In this document: piece after piece, positions 6,851 through 10,299 of the stretch
How positions within the stretch are numbered: the stretch's first letter is position 1
Layout of the letters: the number at the start of each line of letters is the position of its first letter
Notes under the pieces: generated by a model
Databases searched by the model: none
Seen by the model: only the letters and a program-made list of their open reading frames with translations
What the model was told of the DNA's origin: nothing
Made by a program: the position numbers and the translations under genes
Assembly: GCA_025363535.1 (NCBI GenBank)
Contig: JANYDP010000251.1
Span: 1 to 10,299, forward strand
Direction of reading: 5' to 3'
Source: Verrucomicrobiota bacterium
GTDB taxonomy: Bacteria > Verrucomicrobiota > Verrucomicrobiia > Limisphaerales > CAIQOK01
DNA length: 10,299 bases

Positions 6851-9292
6851 ATGAAAATACCTGCATTGATTCTTTTGGCCGCGCTCACGCCCGGTTTGCT
6901 TTTCGCGCAGACGGAAAAAATTCAGCGACTTACTGCGGTGCCGATCCAGCAGGTGCAGATTGACGATGCGTTCTGGTCGCCGAAGCTTGCCGTCTGGCGC
7001 GAGGTGACGATTCCCGATTGCTTCGACAAATTTGATCGCGATGGGACGCTGGACAATTTCGACAAGGTTCGCGACGGCAAAGGCGAACATCGTCAAGCGC
7101 CTTGGTTTGATGGCTTGCTTTACGAAATGATTCGCGCCGCGTCGGATTTTCTCGCGGCCAAACCGGACGCGAAACTCGAAGCGCGGCTCGACAATTACAT
7201 CGAACACATCGCGGCGGCAGCGGCCAAAGATCCCGACGGCTACATCAACACCTACACGCAATTGCAAGAGCCGACGCATCGTTGGGGCGCGAACGGCGGC
7301 AACGACCGCTGGCAGCATGATCTCTACAACGCCGGTGCGCTGGTCGAGGCCGGAGTGCATTACTATCGCGCGACCGGCAAAACGAAGTTGCTCGAAGTCA
7401 CCGTGAAGTTTGCCAATCACATGGCCGCCGTGATGGGGCCGCCGCCGAAACAAAATCTGATTCCCGGTCACGCGTTGGGCGAGGAGGCGCTGGTGAAATT
7501 GTATCAGTTGTTTCAAGAACAGCCGCAGCTCAAGTCGCGCTTGTCGGTGAAGGTTGACGAGCGGCGTTATCTCGAGCTGGCACAATTTTGGATTGATGCG
7601 CGCGGTCATCACGAAGGCCGAAACAATTACGGCGCTTACGATCAGGATGAAATTCCCGTGGTGCAGCAACAGACCATCGAAGGTCACGCGGTGCGCGGAA
7701 TGTTGTTGTGCAACGGTCTGGTCGCCGCCGGTGTCGTCGCAAATCGCCCGGAGTATTTAACCACCGCGCAAAAGCTGTGGACGAACATGGTCACGCGCCG
7801 CATGTATCTGACGGGCGGCGGCGGTGCGATCGCGAACGATGAGAAATTTGGTGATGACTATGTTTTGCCGAACACCGGCTACGCGGAAACGTGCGCGGCG
7901 GTGGCGGCGGCATTTTTTCACGAGAACATGAATCTCGCGTTTGGCGATGCGAGCTATGCCGACCAATTGGAACGCGCGCTTTACAACGGCGTGTTGAGCG
8001 GCGTGGGCGGCAGCGGCAATTGTTACTTCTACGAAAATCCGCTCGAAGTGACCGCGCAACATCGGCGTTGGGACTGGCATCCGTGCCCGTGCTGCCCGCC
8101 GATGTTTCTCAAGGTGATGGGCGAATTGCCCGGCTACATCTACGCGCAAAATACTGAAGGCGTTTTCGTGAATCTTTTCATCGGCAACCAGGCGAATCTC
8201 GTCGTGAACCACACCAAGGTCGCGCTGCAACTCACCACGCAATTTCCGTGGGCCGGCGACGTGAAATTGAAAATCACTCCCGAACGCGCTGCGAAGTTCG
8301 CGTTGAATTTCCGTCTGCCGGCTTGGTGCAACGATCCCGAAATCCGCGTGAACGGTCGCGCGTTGAAAAAATTTAATTTGCTGCACGGTTACGCCCGCAT
8401 CGAACGCGAATGGAAACGCGGCGACACGGTTGAACTGACGATGCCGATGCCGGTGCAACGCGTTTACGCCAATGCGAAAGTCGAGGCGGATCAAGGCCGT
8501 GTCGCGTTGCAGCGCGGGCCGCTGGTGTATTGCCTGGAGGGAAATGATAACGGCGGAAATCTCCACAATCTGGTGATTCCGCCGGATGCAAAATTCACCG
8601 CTGAGAAGCGCGCTGATTTACTGGGCGGTGTGACGGTCGTTCGCGGAAATGCGCTCGCACTGCATCAAGCAAATTCGGCAGACTCACTTTACCAACTGAG
8701 TTCCACCGTGCCGGGCGCAACGAATGTCGAGTTCACGGCCATTCCGTTTTTTGCCAACGCAAATCGTCAGCCGAGCGAGATGATGGTGTGGATTGCTGAG
8801 TCGCCGCAAAAAGCCAGCGCGTTACCGCCGCCCACCATCGCCAGCGAGGCCAAGGCTTCCGCTTCACATTGTTTCGCTAACGACACGACCGCCGCGCTCA
8901 ACGATCAGCTTTTACCAAAATCATCAGACGACAAACAGATTCCCCGCTTCACTTGGTGGGATCATCGCGGCACCAAGGAGTGGGTCCAATATGATTTTGA
9001 AAAAGCGCAGACGATTTCCTCGACGGAAATTTATTGGTGGGACGAGCGACGGCTGAAAGCAAATTGCCGCGTGCCGCAATCGTGGCGTTTGCTTTACAAA
9101 GAAGCCGCGACGTGGAAACCCGTCAGCGACGACTCGGACTGGAAGCCCGTGCCGGATGCCTCCGCGTATGGAACGGAAACAGACAAGTTCAATCGTGTCA
9201 CATTTACGCCGGTCACGGCGAAAGCCTTGCGGATCAAGGTGCAACTTCAGCCTGAATGGTCGGGCGGAATTCTTGAATGGCAAGTCAAGTGA
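6851..9292 (+). CDS. Secreted GH127 beta-L-arabinofuranosidase (COG3533 family)
   Basis: An 813-residue exported glycosidase. Residues 1-19 are a Sec signal peptide (MKIPALILLAALTPGLLFA, cleavage before Gln20), which is why I start at ATG 6851 and not at the GTG at 6833 directly after the previous stop. Residues ~30-500 form the (alpha/alpha)6 GH127 domain: AFWSPKLAVWREVTIP, GYINTYTQL, QTIEGHAVRGMLL, then GGAIANDEKFGDDYVLPNTGYAETC and HPCPCCPPMFLKV. By comparison with Bifidobacterium HypBA1, Glu346, Cys348, Cys414 and Cys415 would hold zinc, Cys414 would be the nucleophile and Glu331 the acid/base. Beta-sandwich domains follow. The last ~130 residues (WVQYDFEKAQTISSTEIYWW ... GGILEWQVK) resemble an F5/8-type carbohydrate-binding domain common in this family. 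It should release L-arabinose from beta-linked arabinofuranosides such as extensin or arabinan tips, in the periplasm or outside. The GH127 assignment is firm; substrate is inferred. Confidence 0.93.
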   Translation: MKIPALILLAALTPGLLFAQTEKIQRLTAVPIQQVQIDDAFWSPKLAVWREVTIPDCFDKFDRDGTLDNFDKVRDGKGEHRQAPWFDGLLYEMIRAASDFLAAKPDAKLEARLDNYIEHIAAAAAKDPDGYINTYTQLQEPTHRWGANGGNDRWQHDLYNAGALVEAGVHYYRATGKTKLLEVTVKFANHMAAVMGPPPKQNLIPGHALGEEALVKLYQLFQEQPQLKSRLSVKVDERRYLELAQFWIDARGHHEGRNNYGAYDQDEIPVVQQQTIEGHAVRGMLLCNGLVAAGVVANRPEYLTTAQKLWTNMVTRRMYLTGGGGAIANDEKFGDDYVLPNTGYAETCAAVAAAFFHENMNLAFGDASYADQLERALYNGVLSGVGGSGNCYFYENPLEVTAQHRRWDWHPCPCCPPMFLKVMGELPGYIYAQNTEGVFVNLFIGNQANLVVNHTKVALQLTTQFPWAGDVKLKITPERAAKFALNFRLPAWCNDPEIRVNGRALKKFNLLHGYARIEREWKRGDTVELTMPMPVQRVYANAKVEADQGRVALQRGPLVYCLEGNDNGGNLHNLVIPPDAKFTAEKRADLLGGVTVVRGNALALHQANSADSLYQLSSTVPGATNVEFTAIPFFANANRQPSEMMVWIAESPQKASALPPPTIASEAKASASHCFANDTTAALNDQLLPKSSDDKQIPRFTWWDHRGTKEWVQYDFEKAQTISSTEIYWWDERRLKANCRVPQSWRLLYKEAATWKPVSDDSDWKPVPDASAYGTETDKFNRVTFTPVTAKALRIKVQLQPEWSGGILEWQVK

Positions 9293-9346
9293 ACCGTTTC
9301 GCATAAATATTACATTGTGAAATCTGCGCAAAAGTCGTTGTCGGTA

Positions 9347-9421
9347 GTGGGACAGGCTTCCAGCCTGTCCAGTTTCTTTGGAAGACACAGAGCAACTCGA
9401 CAGGCGAGACGCCTGTCCCAC
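9347..9421. repeat. Dispersed-type dyad repeat with two GGGACAGGC hairpins
   Basis: Outer arms GTGGGACAGGC (9347-9357) and GCCTGTCCCAC (9411-9421) are perfect inverted repeats. Each arm is itself part of a small hairpin: GGACAGGC-ttcca-GCCTGTCC (9350-9370) and GACAGGC-gagac-GCCTGTC (9399-9417). The whole 75-bp unit could form a cruciform or nested RNA stem. The GACAGGC...GCCTGTC wording is, from memory, a frequent intergenic repeat in Verrucomicrobiota genomes, comparable to REP/MITE elements. It sits 55 nt after the GH127 stop and ends 21 nt before the next start. The right hairpin is followed shortly by TTTTT (9424-9428), so it could also attenuate or end transcription. Confidence 0.75.
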
Positions 9422-9442
9422 CATTTTTGCAAAAGTCTCATC

Positions 9443-10299
9443 ATGATAAAAAAAATTCTATTTGCAGTCACTGTGTTTTGCCTCGCGAAAACTCTGGCGA
9501 TTGCCAACGAAGCCGCCATCACTATTCATGCCGATCAGGTGTTGCACACCAACTCCCCGTATCTTACTGGCGCGTGCATTGAGGATGTGAACCACGAGAT
9601 TTACGGCGGCATTGACAGCCAGATGATTTTTGGCGAGAGCTTTGCCGAGCCTGCCGTGCAACTGCCGTTGAAAGGATTCACGGCTTACGACGGCCGCTGG
9701 ACGCTGGCTGAGGAAGGTGGCCTTCAAGGCGTCGGCGGTGGTGGTGCGAAAATTATTCTGGCTGGTCCGGCAATTGCCGAAGGTGAGATCAGTGTGGATG
9801 TGAAATTGACCGAGACTACCGGTGGCAACGGAGGTTTGATTTTGAAGGTCAACGATGCCGGCAAGGGAGCGGATGTTTTCACCGGTTACGAAATTTCGCT
9901 GGAACGTCCGGGGTTTCTGGTGGTCGGCCGCCATCGTCAGAACTGGGAGCCGATTCGTCGCGTGCCTTGCGAAGTGCCCGTGGGCGAGTGGATGACTTTG
10001 ACCGTGCGGTTGAAAGCCAAATCATTTGAGGTGCTGGTGAATGGCCGAAGCGTGACGCAATTTGAAGACACGGAGCATCCGCTTGAATCCGGCGCGGTGG
10101 GCCTGCGTCTCTGGCAGCACAAAGTTTTGTTCCGCAATTTTTCCGTCAAAACGGACGGGGCGGAGCAAAAAATTTCTTTTGAATATGACAACCGGGGCAA
10201 TCCAGCCGACGCCGTCAGCGGGATGTGGCGACCGATTCGGCAAGGAGAGGCTGACGGAAGTTTTACGCTGGTGACGCAAAATGTTTTTTCAGGCAAGCA
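9443..10299 (+). CDS. GH51-type alpha-L-arabinofuranosidase, secreted, 5' part only
   Basis: The frame is open from ATG 9443 to the window end (285 complete codons), so the C-terminal part is missing here. Residues 1-21 are a Sec signal peptide (MIKKILFAVTVFCLAKTLAIA, cleavage before Asn22). Residues ~33-70 (NSPYLTGACIEDVNHEIYGG, then IDSQMIFGESFAEP) are the start of the GH51 alpha-L-arabinofuranosidase fold, where the IED-x-x-H-x-IYGG segment is characteristic. Residues ~78-240 form an inserted concanavalin-like/LamG-type beta-sandwich module (GEISVDVKLTETTGGNGGLIL, GYEISLERPGFLVVGRH, EVLVNGRSVTQFED), after which GH51-like sequence appears to resume (YDNRGNPADAVSGMWRPI). The catalytic glutamates would lie beyond the window. 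It should cleave terminal alpha-L-arabinofuranosyl side chains of arabinan or arabinoxylan. There is no clear Shine-Dalgarno; the start was chosen for the signal peptide. Confidence 0.85.
   Translation, partial: MIKKILFAVTVFCLAKTLAIANEAAITIHADQVLHTNSPYLTGACIEDVNHEIYGGIDSQMIFGESFAEPAVQLPLKGFTAYDGRWTLAEEGGLQGVGGGGAKIILAGPAIAEGEISVDVKLTETTGGNGGLILKVNDAGKGADVFTGYEISLERPGFLVVGRHRQNWEPIRRVPCEVPVGEWMTLTVRLKAKSFEVLVNGRSVTQFEDTEHPLESGAVGLRLWQHKVLFRNFSVKTDGAEQKISFEYDNRGNPADAVSGMWRPIRQGEADGSFTLVTQNVFSGK

Noticed and set aside
6779..8566. Two long minus-strand frames (6779-7687 and 7757-8566)
   Set aside because: Antisense shadows of the GH127 gene; no domain or signal recognised.
9347..9421. CRISPR repeat or array
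   Set aside because: Only one inverted unit; no regularly spaced direct repeats with unique spacers.
9310..9934. Minus-strand frames covering the last gene (9310-9522, 9458-9934)
   Set aside because: They lie opposite a + strand frame with a signal peptide and GH51 motifs and show no family features.

Overview
The window looks like accessory, plant-polysaccharide-degrading DNA from a Verrucomicrobiota bacterium, probably of the Pedosphaera/Limisphaera type. This is inferred from the gene content: autotransporter-type beta-strand repeats fused to an Ig-like domain and a glycosidase, a XylR-like regulator, a pseudopilin with an H-X9-DG motif, secreted glycosidases, and a dispersed GGGACAGGC dyad repeat. 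Shine-Dalgarno sites are mostly weak. TGA is an ordinary stop codon here, because several intact genes end with it.

Left part (1-2336). The first ~138 bases are the end of an insertion sequence, with the last 37 codons of a transposase-like gene on the + strand. It abuts a broken minus-strand gene (2336 down to ~139) whose product was an autotransporter-type beta-strand repeat region, an Ig-like domain and the N-terminal part of a GH115 alpha-glucuronidase. Besides the insertion, this gene carries an in-frame TGA where the repeat family normally has Trp and a one-base frameshift. It also has no recognisable signal peptide at its 5' end. It therefore reads as a pseudogene with several independent lesions.

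Centre (2337-4668). A XylR-like regulator (sugar-binding LacI/periplasmic-type core plus C-terminal AraC helix-turn-helix) lies on the minus strand. It is divergent from a pseudopilin gene (DUF1559/H-X9-DG type) on the + strand. The shared 247-bp intergenic region contains a plausible regulator promoter and a GCAA-N4-TTGC palindrome over its -35 box.

Right part (4761-10299). This is a + strand run: a zinc-dependent MDR dehydrogenase, a Gfo/Idh/MocA oxidoreductase overlapping it by 4 nt (ATGA), a secreted GH127 beta-L-arabinofuranosidase starting 18 nt after that, a dyad repeat, and the 5' part of a secreted GH51-type alpha-L-arabinofuranosidase cut by the window edge. Together they suggest a locus for releasing L-arabinofuranose from plant arabinans, arabinoxylans or hydroxyproline-rich glycoproteins outside the cytoplasm and oxidising or epimerising a sugar inside it. 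The XylR-like protein is the likely sensor. The decayed GH115 gene would have added removal of (methyl)glucuronic acid from xylan side chains. I see no CRISPR array, tRNA, rRNA, phage or defence gene.
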